Source: Dyadobacter chenhuakuii
Lineage (GTDB): Bacteria; Bacteroidota; Bacteroidia; Cytophagales; Spirosomataceae
Assembly (NCBI RefSeq): GCF_023821985.2
Contig: NZ_CP098805.1
Location: 3,224,001-3,288,000 of the forward strand
Direction of reading: 5' to 3'
DNA length: 64,000 nt
The notes beneath the pieces are model-generated. The model was not told the origin of the DNA and made no database searches. It worked only from the letters and a program-made list of their open reading frames with translations. This document shows positions 26,279 through 35,693 of this stretch, in pieces. The stretch's first letter is position 1; each line of letters begins with the position of its first letter. The position numbers and the translations under genes were made by a program.

Positions 26279-26850
26279 AAGAAACAGATATAAAATCAAT
26301 GATTCGCAAAGGAGAGATCTCTTCCGAGTTAGAATTAGAACGCGCTTCACTTGCCGCCAGATTTCTCAGGCTTCAAGGTGAGGACCAACCAGAATTGGCT
26401 GCGCTAGAGCAACAATTAAGCACTTTAATTCGTGATTATGAATCGACAAACTGGGCCGATTTTAAGCTAGTCACAGAAAAACAAGTGAAAGATAGTAACC
26501 TGGCTGAAAAGCTCGCAGCTAGGGAGTTTAAGTTTTATAAACAAAGGCGCGAGCTGATCATCCAAACATTGAAACAAAATGGGCTCAATCAAAATGACTT
26601 ATCCGCAATACTGGCACATAGCAAATCGTACACTTCCGAGCTGCTGAATGGGATCAGGTCTTTTTCAATGAATGACTTGGTCATTATCCATAAGCTCTTC
26701 AAAATAAAGTTGGAGGATCTTATTTTCACAGAGATAACTCCGAATGTAGAACTGAGGATAAGGGAAACATTTGAAAAAGCTGCCGAAAATACTTCAAAAT
26801 CAAAAAAACCAGCACAGGTAACTTCTTTAATGAAAGCGCTTTATTCGTAA
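26248..26850 (+). CDS. HigA-like antitoxin with helix-turn-helix domain
   Basis: The 200-residue product has a helical N-terminal region (about 1-110) and a Cro/C1-type helix-turn-helix around residues 113-165 (NDLSAILAHSKSYTSELLNG, then MNDLVIIHKLFKIKLEDLIF). It is longer than typical HigA antitoxins, and the tail after residue 175 is charged. It overlaps the toxin gene by 31 bp, so the two are one transcript. Expected role: bind and neutralise the toxin and repress the promoter palindrome at 25893-25913. Confidence 0.78.
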   Translation: MAKIKGAHTLKETDIKSMIRKGEISSELELERASLAARFLRLQGEDQPELAALEQQLSTLIRDYESTNWADFKLVTEKQVKDSNLAEKLAAREFKFYKQRRELIIQTLKQNGLNQNDLSAILAHSKSYTSELLNGIRSFSMNDLVIIHKLFKIKLEDLIFTEITPNVELRIRETFEKAAENTSKSKKPAQVTSLMKALYS

Positions 26851-26955
26851 ACACATTGTTGTTAAACAACTGCCTGTCAACAGATATGATCCTAATAGAC
26901 GTCATTTACGAACCGGTTCGCAAAAATATTTATCAATAACTATTCACTCATTACT

Positions 26956-28068
26956 ATGGACTCACGTCGCGATTTTCTTCAAAAATTAACCCTCGGAATT
27001 GGTGCAACCGCGCTAACCGACCTGCCCGCTGCTGCACGAGAGCTTTATGCCGGCCCAAAAGCAGACAAACAACTACGCGTCGCCATTATGGGACTTGGCA
27101 GTTATGGAACGCGGGTTGCGGATGCCATGAAAGATTGTAAAATGGCAACACTTGTGGGAGCCGTTTCGGGCACACCAGCCAAGATCGAAGATTGGAAAAA
27201 GAAATATAACATTCCTGAGAAGAACACTTACAATTACGATACGGTCAGTAAGATCAAGGACAATCCGGATATTGATCTCGTGTACATTACAACGCCTAAC
27301 TCATTGCATTACAAGCATGTTTTGCAAATAGCTGCTGCCGGCAAACATGTTCTTTGTGAAAAACCCGTGGCTGACAATGCGAAACAGACGCGTGAAATGA
27401 TCGCAGCATGCGAGAAAGCCGGAGTGAAATTTTACATTGGTTACCGCATGCATTTTGAACCGCACACCCGCGAACTGATCCGCATGCGTGAGGCTGGCGA
27501 GCTGGGTAAGATTATGCATGTAAACAATTATATGGGTTTCAAATCCGGCGATCCGAATCAATGGAGACTGAAAAAAGCGCTGGCTGGCGGCGGAGCGATG
27601 ATGGACGTGGGCATTTACGCACTGAACGGCGCACGATATGCAACAGGTGAAGAGCCGATCTGGGTGACGGCGCAGGAAACGAAAACCGACCCGGTGAAAT
27701 TCAAGGAAGTGGACGAAACGATCATGTTCCAGCTAGGCTTCCCCAGCGGCGTGGTGGCGAGTTGCGGCACGACCTACAACTTCAATAATTACGAAAGGCT
27801 TTATGTAATTGGCGAAAAAGGCTTTGTGGAACTAAGCCCGGCATTCAGCTACGGCCCGATCAAAGGCCGGACGCACAACGGACCAATGAATCAGCCCATA
27901 GTCACGCACCAGACGTTGCAAATGGATGGCATTGCCGACATTATCCTCAACAACAAGCCCGACCCCAATGTAAGCGGAGCCGAAGGATTAAAGGATATGA
28001 TCGTTGTTGACGCCGTTTATGAATCAATCCGTAAAGGCGGTGCAAAAATCATGTTAGCAGGCAAATAG
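26956..28068 (+). CDS. Tat-exported Gfo/Idh/MocA oxidoreductase
   Basis: The 370-residue protein begins with a twin-arginine signal (SRRDFLQK at residues 3-10, then a hydrophobic stretch), so it is folded with its cofactor before export. The Rossmann GLGSYG is near residue 47 and the family EKP in LCEKPVA near 135. It resembles glucose-fructose oxidoreductase of Zymomonas, which keeps NADP tightly bound. Substrate unknown. It stands 106 bp after the antitoxin gene and 21 bp before the GH18 gene, with which it may form an operon. Confidence 0.9.
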   Translation: MDSRRDFLQKLTLGIGATALTDLPAAARELYAGPKADKQLRVAIMGLGSYGTRVADAMKDCKMATLVGAVSGTPAKIEDWKKKYNIPEKNTYNYDTVSKIKDNPDIDLVYITTPNSLHYKHVLQIAAAGKHVLCEKPVADNAKQTREMIAACEKAGVKFYIGYRMHFEPHTRELIRMREAGELGKIMHVNNYMGFKSGDPNQWRLKKALAGGGAMMDVGIYALNGARYATGEEPIWVTAQETKTDPVKFKEVDETIMFQLGFPSGVVASCGTTYNFNNYERLYVIGEKGFVELSPAFSYGPIKGRTHNGPMNQPIVTHQTLQMDGIADIILNNKPDPNVSGAEGLKDMIVVDAVYESIRKGGAKIMLAGK

Positions 28069-28089
28069 ACATTCATAATCAGCATCGCC

Positions 28090-29085
28090 ATGATAGTTTC
28101 GAAGTTGTTAAAGCAATGCATCTCCGTTCTCATGGTGATTCTTGCATTAAATACCAGTTGTAGTAAAAAAAACATCACCGCTTCCGGCGGCGGCGATATA
28201 GATAATCGGTTCAAAGTTATCGGCTATCTGCCAAACCGAACCGATCTTCTGGCGTCTGCCAAACAAATCGATTTTGGCAAAATCACCCACTTATACATTG
28301 CCTTCATTAATCCCGATTCCCTGGGGAATCTCACAGGAACTGGGAATCTCAAAGAAGTTGCCGCCCTGGCCCATTCCAAAAACGTCAGGATTATGGCATC
28401 TATCGGTGGCGGCGGCGCTCCGGACTATTATCCTTCTTTTTTAACAGGAGAAAAGAAAACAAAACTCATCAATGACCTTGTAAACCTGGCAGTTGATAAC
28501 AATCTTGACGGCATTGACGTAGATCTGGAAGGCGCATTAATTGACGCCAATTACGAAAGCTTTGTAACCGATCTTGCAGCCCCTTTGAAACAAAAAAACA
28601 AACTCATCACAGCCGCCATCGCCACCGTTTACAAGGATCAATTTTCAGACAAAGCATTAGCCCAGTTCGATTTCGTCAACATCATGTCTTACGATCGCAC
28701 CGGTCCATGGCGCCCCGACAAACCCGGCCCGCACGCCCCCTATTCCATGGCCGAAGAGGATCTCCAGTACTGGCTCGAAACGCGCAAAATCCCAAAAAAT
28801 AAACTCACCCTGGGCGTTCCATTCTACGGCTACGGCTTCGGCGGCACCGCCCCGGAAAGCATGTCCTACAAAAACATCCTCCGACAATATCCCGACTCCG
28901 TTAATCAGGATCAGATGCATTTGAATGGTGGGATGGTTTACTACAATGGCCTAACGATGATTCGGAAAAAGACGGAGCTGGCGAAGCAGAAGGTTGGCGG
29001 GGTGATGATCTGGCAATTGTTGCAGGATTCGACTGGGGTGAAGTCGTTGCTTGGGGAGATTGATGGGGTGGTGAAGGGGAAGTGA
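28090..29085 (+). CDS. GH18 chitinase-like lipoprotein
   Basis: The 331-residue lipoprotein has a lipobox ending in Cys near residue 24 (NTSC). The GH18 barrel shows SIGGGG and the catalytic DxxDxDxE motif DGIDVDLEG with the acid Glu in place. NIMSYDRTGPW and GVMIWQL are the other strand motifs. It probably cuts beta-1,4-linked N-acetylglucosamine polymers, or endo-N-acetylglucosaminidase substrates such as N-glycans, at the cell surface or in the periplasm. It starts 21 bp after the Tat oxidoreductase. Confidence 0.9.
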   Translation: MIVSKLLKQCISVLMVILALNTSCSKKNITASGGGDIDNRFKVIGYLPNRTDLLASAKQIDFGKITHLYIAFINPDSLGNLTGTGNLKEVAALAHSKNVRIMASIGGGGAPDYYPSFLTGEKKTKLINDLVNLAVDNNLDGIDVDLEGALIDANYESFVTDLAAPLKQKNKLITAAIATVYKDQFSDKALAQFDFVNIMSYDRTGPWRPDKPGPHAPYSMAEEDLQYWLETRKIPKNKLTLGVPFYGYGFGGTAPESMSYKNILRQYPDSVNQDQMHLNGGMVYYNGLTMIRKKTELAKQKVGGVMIWQLLQDSTGVKSLLGEIDGVVKGK

Positions 29086-29219
29086 CCGTTAGAAAATAAA
29101 TATGACCACTTAGGTAAATCTTACCGGCCCAAGGATAAAAGGTGCAAAGGATAACATGGCAAGCTGCACATGAAGCGCTATTTTTGGATTTTGCTATTTC
29201 CCAAACGAACACACTATAA

Positions 29220-29615
29220 ATGATACCTGCTGATGATTTGAAACACATTGCCTTTGAGCGACTCTCGGATGCAGAGATCCTGTTCCGAGCGAAGCGATTT
29301 GACAGCGCCGTTTATCTGTGTGGTTATTGCATGGAGATTTACTTGAAGCACAAAATTTGCCAGACGCTTAACTGGCCGGGATTCCCATCTACCGGGAAGG
29401 ATTTCGAAAAGTTCAAAAGTTTAAAAACACATGATTTGGGTGTACTTTTGTCCTTATCAGGTGCAGAAAACTTTGTATTAAAGGAGCACTTATTAAGTTG
29501 GTCTCCATTGCTGGAATGGAATCCAGAGTTTCGGTACCGCGTCGTGGGCACTGTTAGGGAAGAAGAGGCTGAGGAAATGATAGAGAGTGTTAAAACAATG
29601 ATCCAAATTTTATGA
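29220..29615 (+). CDS. HEPN-domain protein
   Basis: The 131-residue product matches the HEPN fold: RLSDAEILFRAKRFDSAVYLCGYCMEIYLK in two halves covers the first helix pair, KTHDLGVLL the middle, and a final helix runs EEEAEEMIESVKTMI. HEPN proteins are often RNases in toxin-antitoxin, abortive infection or CRISPR systems, with an Rx4-6H motif. I do not see a clean Rx4-6H here, so activity may differ. Its last 4 bp overlap the next gene (ATGA), showing a fixed two-gene unit. Confidence 0.82.
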   Translation: MIPADDLKHIAFERLSDAEILFRAKRFDSAVYLCGYCMEIYLKHKICQTLNWPGFPSTGKDFEKFKSLKTHDLGVLLSLSGAENFVLKEHLLSWSPLLEWNPEFRYRVVGTVREEEAEEMIESVKTMIQIL

Positions 29616-29992
29616 GAGAGATTGTTAAAAAATTTATTCAAATAGAGGAAGAAACTGCTAGGGAGATGGGAGCTTACACGTTTTTTGCTTTGCTCTTGAG
29701 AGAAAATTCTGCAAATCGCTGGGATATTGTGGTAGCATCAAAATGGATTAACGAAGACAAGAGTGCTGCCCGAAGCTATTTAGCAAAAAAGGTTCAGGAT
29801 GCATTGGACGTAACTGAAATTGTAAAAATCTCGCACATAGCCATTCTTGATAACGACCTGTTCGAGGTTCCTGAATTTCTTGAAGATGTTAATCTACAAC
29901 ACGGCTCCACAAGGTTTAAAGATGAGGAGTTTTCAGGGCAGCAAATTGAACGTGGTTATGTGATTACGATTAACAGCAACCAGGCCGCCTAA
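29612..29992 (+). CDS. Unknown partner of the HEPN protein
   Basis: The 126-residue product has a helical N-terminus and a core with FFALLLRENSANRWDIVVAS and ISHIAILDNDLF, and ends with GQQIERGYVITINS. I remember similar small proteins next to HEPN genes in other bacteria, but no named domain. It lacks the GSxxRG motif of the MNT nucleotidyltransferases that usually pair with HEPN proteins. Coupled by 4-bp overlap to the HEPN gene. It is probably the antitoxin or the partner subunit (inference). Confidence 0.65.
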   Translation: MREIVKKFIQIEEETAREMGAYTFFALLLRENSANRWDIVVASKWINEDKSAARSYLAKKVQDALDVTEIVKISHIAILDNDLFEVPEFLEDVNLQHGSTRFKDEEFSGQQIERGYVITINSNQAA

Positions 29993-30092
29993 CCTACACA
30001 CCCAAACCTCATTCGTAACTACATAAGTAACCAACCCTCCTCCTCTGACTTTTACAGCCACCCGGGCTAACTTCATCCGGCATTATTTTGAT

Positions 30093-31013
30093 ATGAAAAA
30101 GTCAGCAGGTATTTATTCAATTTTTTCCGGGTTGGCAGCATTGCTGTTCCCGGCATTACTTTCAGCACAGATGATGGATTCAAAATCGATAGTAGCGCCC
30201 GGCGCACAGGTTGAGAAACTTGGCGACGGTTATAAATTTACAGAAGGCCCGGTTGCCGATCAGGATGGTAATGTGTTTTTCACAGATCAGCCCAACAATA
30301 AAATCGTTCGCTGGGACGCAGAAACAAATAAATTCTCCGTTTTCTCGGACAATGCAGGTCGTGCGAACGGCATGTATTTCGATAAAAAAGGAAACCTCGT
30401 GGCTTGTTCGGATGAGGACAATCAGGTTTGGTCCTTTGATAAAAACGGTAAGCCTACGGTGTTGGTAAAAGATTTCGAAGGCAAGCTTTTGAATGGCCCC
30501 AATGACCTTTGGATCGATCCGCAGGGAGGCATTTATCTGACAGACCCTTTATATAAAAGAGACTACTGGAAGCGCGATCCGAAAATGCAGCAGGATGGTG
30601 AGCACGTGTATTATCTTGATCCGAAAGGAAAAAATCTGATCAGAGTTGATGCCAACATTAAAAAACCAAACGGGATCATCGGCACGAAAGATGGCAGGAC
30701 GTTGTATGTGGCGGACATTGGCGACAACAAGACCTACAAATACGACATTCAAAAAGACGGAACATTAACCAACCGGACGCTTTTTGTGCCAAAAGGATCT
30801 GATGGAATGATCCTCGACGCAGAAGGAAATCTTTACATTACGGGCAAGGGTGTTACCGTTTTCGATAAAAAAGGTGAACAAATTGCTCACTTCCCGATTC
30901 ACAATGGTTGGACCGCAAATTTGTGTTTTGGCGGAAAAGACAATGATCTTCTTTTTGTAACGGCCGAAACAGCAGTTTACGGATTGAAAATGAAGGTTAA
31001 GGGTGTGAAATAA
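30093..31013 (+). CDS. SMP-30/gluconolactonase-family protein, secreted
   Basis: The 306-residue protein has a signal peptide (about residues 1-26, ending LLSAQ) and a six-bladed beta-propeller. Metal ligands expected for the family are present: Glu in FTEGPV, Asn in LLNGPNDL, and Asp in KGSDGMI. It likely hydrolyses a sugar lactone in the periplasm. That fits the periplasmic oxidoreductase at 26956, though the two are not contiguous. Single-gene unit. Confidence 0.88.
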   Translation: MKKSAGIYSIFSGLAALLFPALLSAQMMDSKSIVAPGAQVEKLGDGYKFTEGPVADQDGNVFFTDQPNNKIVRWDAETNKFSVFSDNAGRANGMYFDKKGNLVACSDEDNQVWSFDKNGKPTVLVKDFEGKLLNGPNDLWIDPQGGIYLTDPLYKRDYWKRDPKMQQDGEHVYYLDPKGKNLIRVDANIKKPNGIIGTKDGRTLYVADIGDNKTYKYDIQKDGTLTNRTLFVPKGSDGMILDAEGNLYITGKGVTVFDKKGEQIAHFPIHNGWTANLCFGGKDNDLLFVTAETAVYGLKMKVKGVK

Positions 31014-31083
31014 TCTTGCAAACTACTTTGCAGGCGCTTTATTGAAACCATAACTTGCATGCTGAAAAACATTTGATACCAAT

Positions 31084-33138
31084 ATGTCTCAGCAAGCCAA
31101 TAACCCATTTTTAACACCATATATCACCCCATTTCAGGTTCCGCCTTTCGACAAAGTGGAACCTGAACATTTTTTACCGGCTTTCGAGCAAGGCATGGCC
31201 AAGCAGCAAAATAGCATTGCGGCCATCCATTCCAATGAAGCGGAACCGACTTTTGAGAACACTGTTTTAGCATTGGAACGCACCGGCGAGCTGCTCAACA
31301 GGGTGAGTTCGGTGTTTTTCAATCTGGCATCCGCCCATACAAATCCTGAGATCGAAGCGCTTTCGAAAGACATTGCGCTGCAATTATCTAAGCATAGCGA
31401 TGATATTTTCCTGAATGCCACGCTTTTTCAGCGTGTTAAAAAAATCAACGACACTCGCGATACGCTAAACCTGGATGCAGCCAGCAAGCGCTTGCTGGAG
31501 AAAACCTACAAAGCCTTTGTGCGGAGCGGCGCAAATCTGAGCGATGCGGATCAGGCCGAAATGCGGGACATTAACAAGCAATTATCCGTGCTAACTGTCC
31601 GTTTCGCCCAGAATTTGCTGGCTGAAACCAACAAATTTGAACTGATCATTCAGGATGAAACGCAGCTTTCTTGCTTGCCGGAGTTTCTCAAACTGAATGC
31701 TGCACAACTGGCTAAGGAGGCGGGCAAAGAAGGAAGCTGGAAGTTTACATTGCATCAACCCAGCGTGATGCCTTTTCTGCAATATGCTGATAACCGGGCA
31801 CTTCGGGAGGAAATGTACAAAGCTTATACAAGTCGCTGCAACCACGACGACGACTTTGATAATAAGGATATCATCGTACAAATCACATCCCTGCGTGCCA
31901 AAAGGGCGAACTTACTCGGCTACCCAAATCACGCAGCCTATGTTTTGGAAGAAAGTATGGCCAAAATGACCTCTAATGTTTTCGATCTGCTGGATGGATT
32001 ATGGAAAGCTGCATTGCCGGTGGCCAAATCCGAAGCATTGCAGATGCAGGCATTAATGAATAAGGAAGGAAACTCCGATGAACTGGAAGCGTGGGACTGG
32101 GCCTACTATGCAGATAAGGTCCGGAAGGAAAAGTACAATTACGACGCCGAAACCCTGAAACCTTACTTCCAACTCGCTAACGTCCGTGACGGCATTTTTC
32201 AGGTTGTGAAAAACCTGTATGGACTTACATTCACTGAAATCACCGACATTCCGAAATATCATGAAGATGTTACTGCCTATGAAGTAAGAGAGGCAAATGG
32301 CGATCTTACGGGTATTTTTTACATGGACTTCTTTACGCGAAATTCCAAAAGAGGCGGTGCCTGGATGACTTCTTACCGCAAACAAAGTGTGAAAGACGGC
32401 CAGCGCGTTGCTCCTATTGTGTCCATTGTTTGCAACTATGCTAAGCCAACCGGTGAAAATCCTGTTCTGTTGACCGCAGAGGAAGTAGAAACCTTCTTCC
32501 ACGAATTCGGCCACGCGCTGCACGGTCTGCTTTCCGATGTTGAATTTGAATCATTATCCGGCACTTCGGTCCCCCGTGACTTTGTGGAATTGCCCTCCCA
32601 GATCATGGAACATTGGGCCTTCGAACCGGAAGTCCTCAAATTTTACGCAAAACATTACCAAACCGGCGAAACGATCCCCGACGAAGCAGTGGAAAAGATG
32701 AAAAATGCTTCGAAATTTAACCACGGCTTTGCTACGGTGGAATATCTTGCAGCTTCCATGCTGGACCTTTCTTATCACAGTATCAGCCCCGAAAAGCCCA
32801 TCGATCCTGACACATTTGAACAACAACGGATGAAAGACGCAGGTCTGATCAGGCAGATTGCACCGCGTTACCGAAGCACATATTTCCAGCACATTTTTGC
32901 AGGCGGCTACTCTGCGGGCTATTACAGCTATATCTGGTCCGAAGTGCTGGACAGCGATGCGTTTGCAGCTTTCAAGGAAACAGGCAACATTTTCGATCCG
33001 GTTACGGCGCTTTCATTCCGAAAAAATATTCTGGAAAAAGGCGGCACAGAAGAGCCTGCGACGCTTTACAAATCCTTCCGCGGAAGAATGGCTGACGAAA
33101 AATATCTGCTGGAAAACAGGGGACTGGTAAAAGCATAA
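31084..33138 (+). CDS. M3-family metallopeptidase (oligopeptidase A / Dcp-like)
   Basis: The 684-residue enzyme carries the zinc motif HEFGH near residue 473 and the downstream Glu in VELPSQIMEHW. Its length and the N-terminal NPFLTPYITPFQVPPFDKV segment fit the prlC/dcp branch. It degrades peptides in the cytoplasm; no signal peptide is seen. It is followed 136 bp later by a TonB receptor but is probably a separate unit. Confidence 0.94.
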   Translation: MSQQANNPFLTPYITPFQVPPFDKVEPEHFLPAFEQGMAKQQNSIAAIHSNEAEPTFENTVLALERTGELLNRVSSVFFNLASAHTNPEIEALSKDIALQLSKHSDDIFLNATLFQRVKKINDTRDTLNLDAASKRLLEKTYKAFVRSGANLSDADQAEMRDINKQLSVLTVRFAQNLLAETNKFELIIQDETQLSCLPEFLKLNAAQLAKEAGKEGSWKFTLHQPSVMPFLQYADNRALREEMYKAYTSRCNHDDDFDNKDIIVQITSLRAKRANLLGYPNHAAYVLEESMAKMTSNVFDLLDGLWKAALPVAKSEALQMQALMNKEGNSDELEAWDWAYYADKVRKEKYNYDAETLKPYFQLANVRDGIFQVVKNLYGLTFTEITDIPKYHEDVTAYEVREANGDLTGIFYMDFFTRNSKRGGAWMTSYRKQSVKDGQRVAPIVSIVCNYAKPTGENPVLLTAEEVETFFHEFGHALHGLLSDVEFESLSGTSVPRDFVELPSQIMEHWAFEPEVLKFYAKHYQTGETIPDEAVEKMKNASKFNHGFATVEYLAASMLDLSYHSISPEKPIDPDTFEQQRMKDAGLIRQIAPRYRSTYFQHIFAGGYSAGYYSYIWSEVLDSDAFAAFKETGNIFDPVTALSFRKNILEKGGTEEPATLYKSFRGRMADEKYLLENRGLVKA

Positions 33139-33274
33139 GCGCACATTGATCCAACGTGCACAAAAAGGAGTATATACGGCTAAGCGGAGGTTTGCTCAGG
33201 CCATTTTACCCTTTACTATGATCCATACTTTATTATCGGAAGTGTTGTTACAAAAATCAACCAGCCCGCTTGCT

Positions 33275-35683
33275 ATGCGCTTCATTTTTGTCGTCTCATT
33301 ACTGCTGTTTTCTATGGCCGTTTCCGCTCAGGAACGCGTAACGATCAGCGGTTTTGTGAAGGAAAAAGGCAGCCAGGAGCAGTTGCCGGGGGTTAATGTG
33401 TACATTGAAGGCACACCCTACGGAGCAGTTACCAACACGTATGGCTTTTATTCCCTGACCGTGCCGGCAGGCGACAGCGCAATGCTTTCCTTTTCATTTG
33501 TTGGTTACGAAAAAACGGATTTACGCGTCAGTCTGACTAAAAATCAGGAATTGAGTATTTTCCTGGCGACCATTAATCAACTGGAAGAAGTGGTCGTTTC
33601 GGCGCGTCGCCAGGAAGATTATGTGAGCCGGTCTGTGCAGATGAGCCAGATTGAGATTCCGATTGCTCAGTTGAAGAAAGTCCCTGCCTTTTTTGGCGAA
33701 AAAGACGTCTTACGCGTGCTCCAACTCATGCCCGGCGTTCAAAAAGGGACCGAGGGACAGACTGGGTTGTATGTGCGTGGCGGCGGGCCCGACCAGAACC
33801 TCATCATTCTCGACGATGCGGTTGTTTACAATGCCAATCACCTTTTCGGCTTCTTTTCCATTTTCAACAGTGATGCATTAAAAAGTGTAGAGCTCACCAA
33901 AGGCGGATTTCCGGCTCGCTATGGCGGCAGGCTCTCCTCGGTTTTGGAAATGAACATGAAAGAAGGAAGCAAGGATAAGCTGCACGGCGAAGGCGGGATC
34001 GGGCTCATATCGTCCAGACTTACACTGGAAGGACCTATTTCAAAAGGAAAATCTTCATTCCTGATCTCGGGACGCAGGACTTACATTGATTTGCTGGCCT
34101 CTCCATTTATTAAGCAGTCCCAAAAGGGCGATGAAAGCCAGGTAAGGCCAGGTTATTATTTTTATGATCTTAATGCAAAGATGAACTATGATCTCGGCCC
34201 TAAAGACAAGCTTTATGTAAGCGGATATTTTGGCAGGGATAAATTTTATGTAGAAGAAAAAAGCCCTGATTCCGAAACCCGGGCTGGCCTGGACTGGGGC
34301 AATGCAACGGCAACCATGCGCTGGAACCATTTGCTGAGCCAGAAACTCTTCGTTAATACATCATTCATTTTCAGCAATTTCAATTTCGGCGTTTCCAGTT
34401 ATTCCAAGGACATTAACGGCGATGGGACGGTGCAGGATGAGTTTAGTCTGGAATACGATTCGCGGATCAGGGATTTCGGCTTAAAAACCGATTTTGATTT
34501 TTATCCGTCTGCCAAGCACGCGATCAAGTTTGGAGCACAGGTTACGCAGCATAAATTTATCCCTTCGGCGCTAGCAATTGAGGGCTCTTTTATTGATAAT
34601 CCAATTGAAAGATCGGCAAAACCGATCAATACATTTGAGGCCGGTGCTTACGTGGAAGACACCTGGCAACCTTTTGAATCACTGAAAATGAATGCCGGCT
34701 TCCGGTTAAGCGCATTTCAAACCCAAACAAAAACTTACATCCGCCCCGAACCACGGTTTTCGGCAGCATTAAGGCTTGCAAAGGACTTTTCCGTAAAGGC
34801 CTCTTATGCCCAGATGAACCAATACGTGCATTTGCTTTCCAACACCGGATTAGGTCTGCCAACGGACCTTTGGGTGCCCACAACCGACCGCGTTGCCCCG
34901 CAGCAGTCGCAGCAGGTCGCGTTTGGTTTTGCCAAGGATCTGGAACGGCCCGCGCTTACATTGACATTGGAAGGCTATTATAAGGACATGAACCACATCC
35001 TAAATTACAAGGAAGGATCTTCGTTTTTGAGCATTAATGGTGAAAATGCCAATGAGCTGAGCTGGGAAGACAATGTTACGGCTGGAAAAGGCTGGTCATA
35101 CGGAGGTGAATTTTTAATTCAGAAAAAAACAGGGAGACTTTCGGGCTGGGTAGGATATACATTGTCGTGGACCTACTGGAAATTCCCGGAATTGAATTTT
35201 GGTAAAACATTTTTCCCACGTTACGACCGCCGTCACGACCTTTCGGTGGTCGGGATCTACGAGCTCACCAAGCGCATAACCATCTCTTCAACATGGGTTT
35301 ACGGAACAGGAAATGCATTAACATTGCCAATTGCAACTTACACGGGCGTGAGTGACAATTTCATCACCCGGATAAACCCGAACGGCAAACCGGCCATCGG
35401 CTGGAACGGGCCTATGGTAAGCGAATACGGCGCAAAAAACAGTTTCCGTGCAGAGCCTTTTCACCGGATGGATTTTGCCATTCAATTCCGTAAACAGAAA
35501 AAACGGCATGAAAGGACGTGGGAGTTTGGTGTGTACAATGTATACAATCGCAGAAACCCGTTTTTCTATGATATAGATAACGACGACGCGGATACAGGAA
35601 CCAGCACCAACAACAAAAACACGCTCAAACGCTATTCACTGTTTCCGGTCCTTCCCTATTTCAGCTATAATTTTAAGTTCTAA
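33275..35683 (+). CDS. TonB-dependent receptor with carboxypeptidase-like N-domain
   Basis: The start at 33275 gives a signal peptide ending in AVSAQ and a product of 802 residues; in-frame starts at 33146 and 33218 would bury the signal. A carboxypeptidase-D-regulatory-like beta-sandwich comes first (GFVKEKGSQEQLPGVNVYIEG in two parts), then the plug (LPEV- style loop near YVRGGGPDQN and the ARYGGRLSSVLEM stretch) and the 22-strand barrel, which ends with SYNFKF. It takes up an unidentified ligand using TonB energy. The DUF4249 lipoprotein follows 10 bp later. Confidence 0.92.
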   Translation: MRFIFVVSLLLFSMAVSAQERVTISGFVKEKGSQEQLPGVNVYIEGTPYGAVTNTYGFYSLTVPAGDSAMLSFSFVGYEKTDLRVSLTKNQELSIFLATINQLEEVVVSARRQEDYVSRSVQMSQIEIPIAQLKKVPAFFGEKDVLRVLQLMPGVQKGTEGQTGLYVRGGGPDQNLIILDDAVVYNANHLFGFFSIFNSDALKSVELTKGGFPARYGGRLSSVLEMNMKEGSKDKLHGEGGIGLISSRLTLEGPISKGKSSFLISGRRTYIDLLASPFIKQSQKGDESQVRPGYYFYDLNAKMNYDLGPKDKLYVSGYFGRDKFYVEEKSPDSETRAGLDWGNATATMRWNHLLSQKLFVNTSFIFSNFNFGVSSYSKDINGDGTVQDEFSLEYDSRIRDFGLKTDFDFYPSAKHAIKFGAQVTQHKFIPSALAIEGSFIDNPIERSAKPINTFEAGAYVEDTWQPFESLKMNAGFRLSAFQTQTKTYIRPEPRFSAALRLAKDFSVKASYAQMNQYVHLLSNTGLGLPTDLWVPTTDRVAPQQSQQVAFGFAKDLERPALTLTLEGYYKDMNHILNYKEGSSFLSINGENANELSWEDNVTAGKGWSYGGEFLIQKKTGRLSGWVGYTLSWTYWKFPELNFGKTFFPRYDRRHDLSVVGIYELTKRITISSTWVYGTGNALTLPIATYTGVSDNFITRINPNGKPAIGWNGPMVSEYGAKNSFRAEPFHRMDFAIQFRKQKKRHERTWEFGVYNVYNRRNPFFYDIDNDDADTGTSTNNKNTLKRYSLFPVLPYFSYNFKF

Positions 35684-35693
35684 TTGCGCCGCC

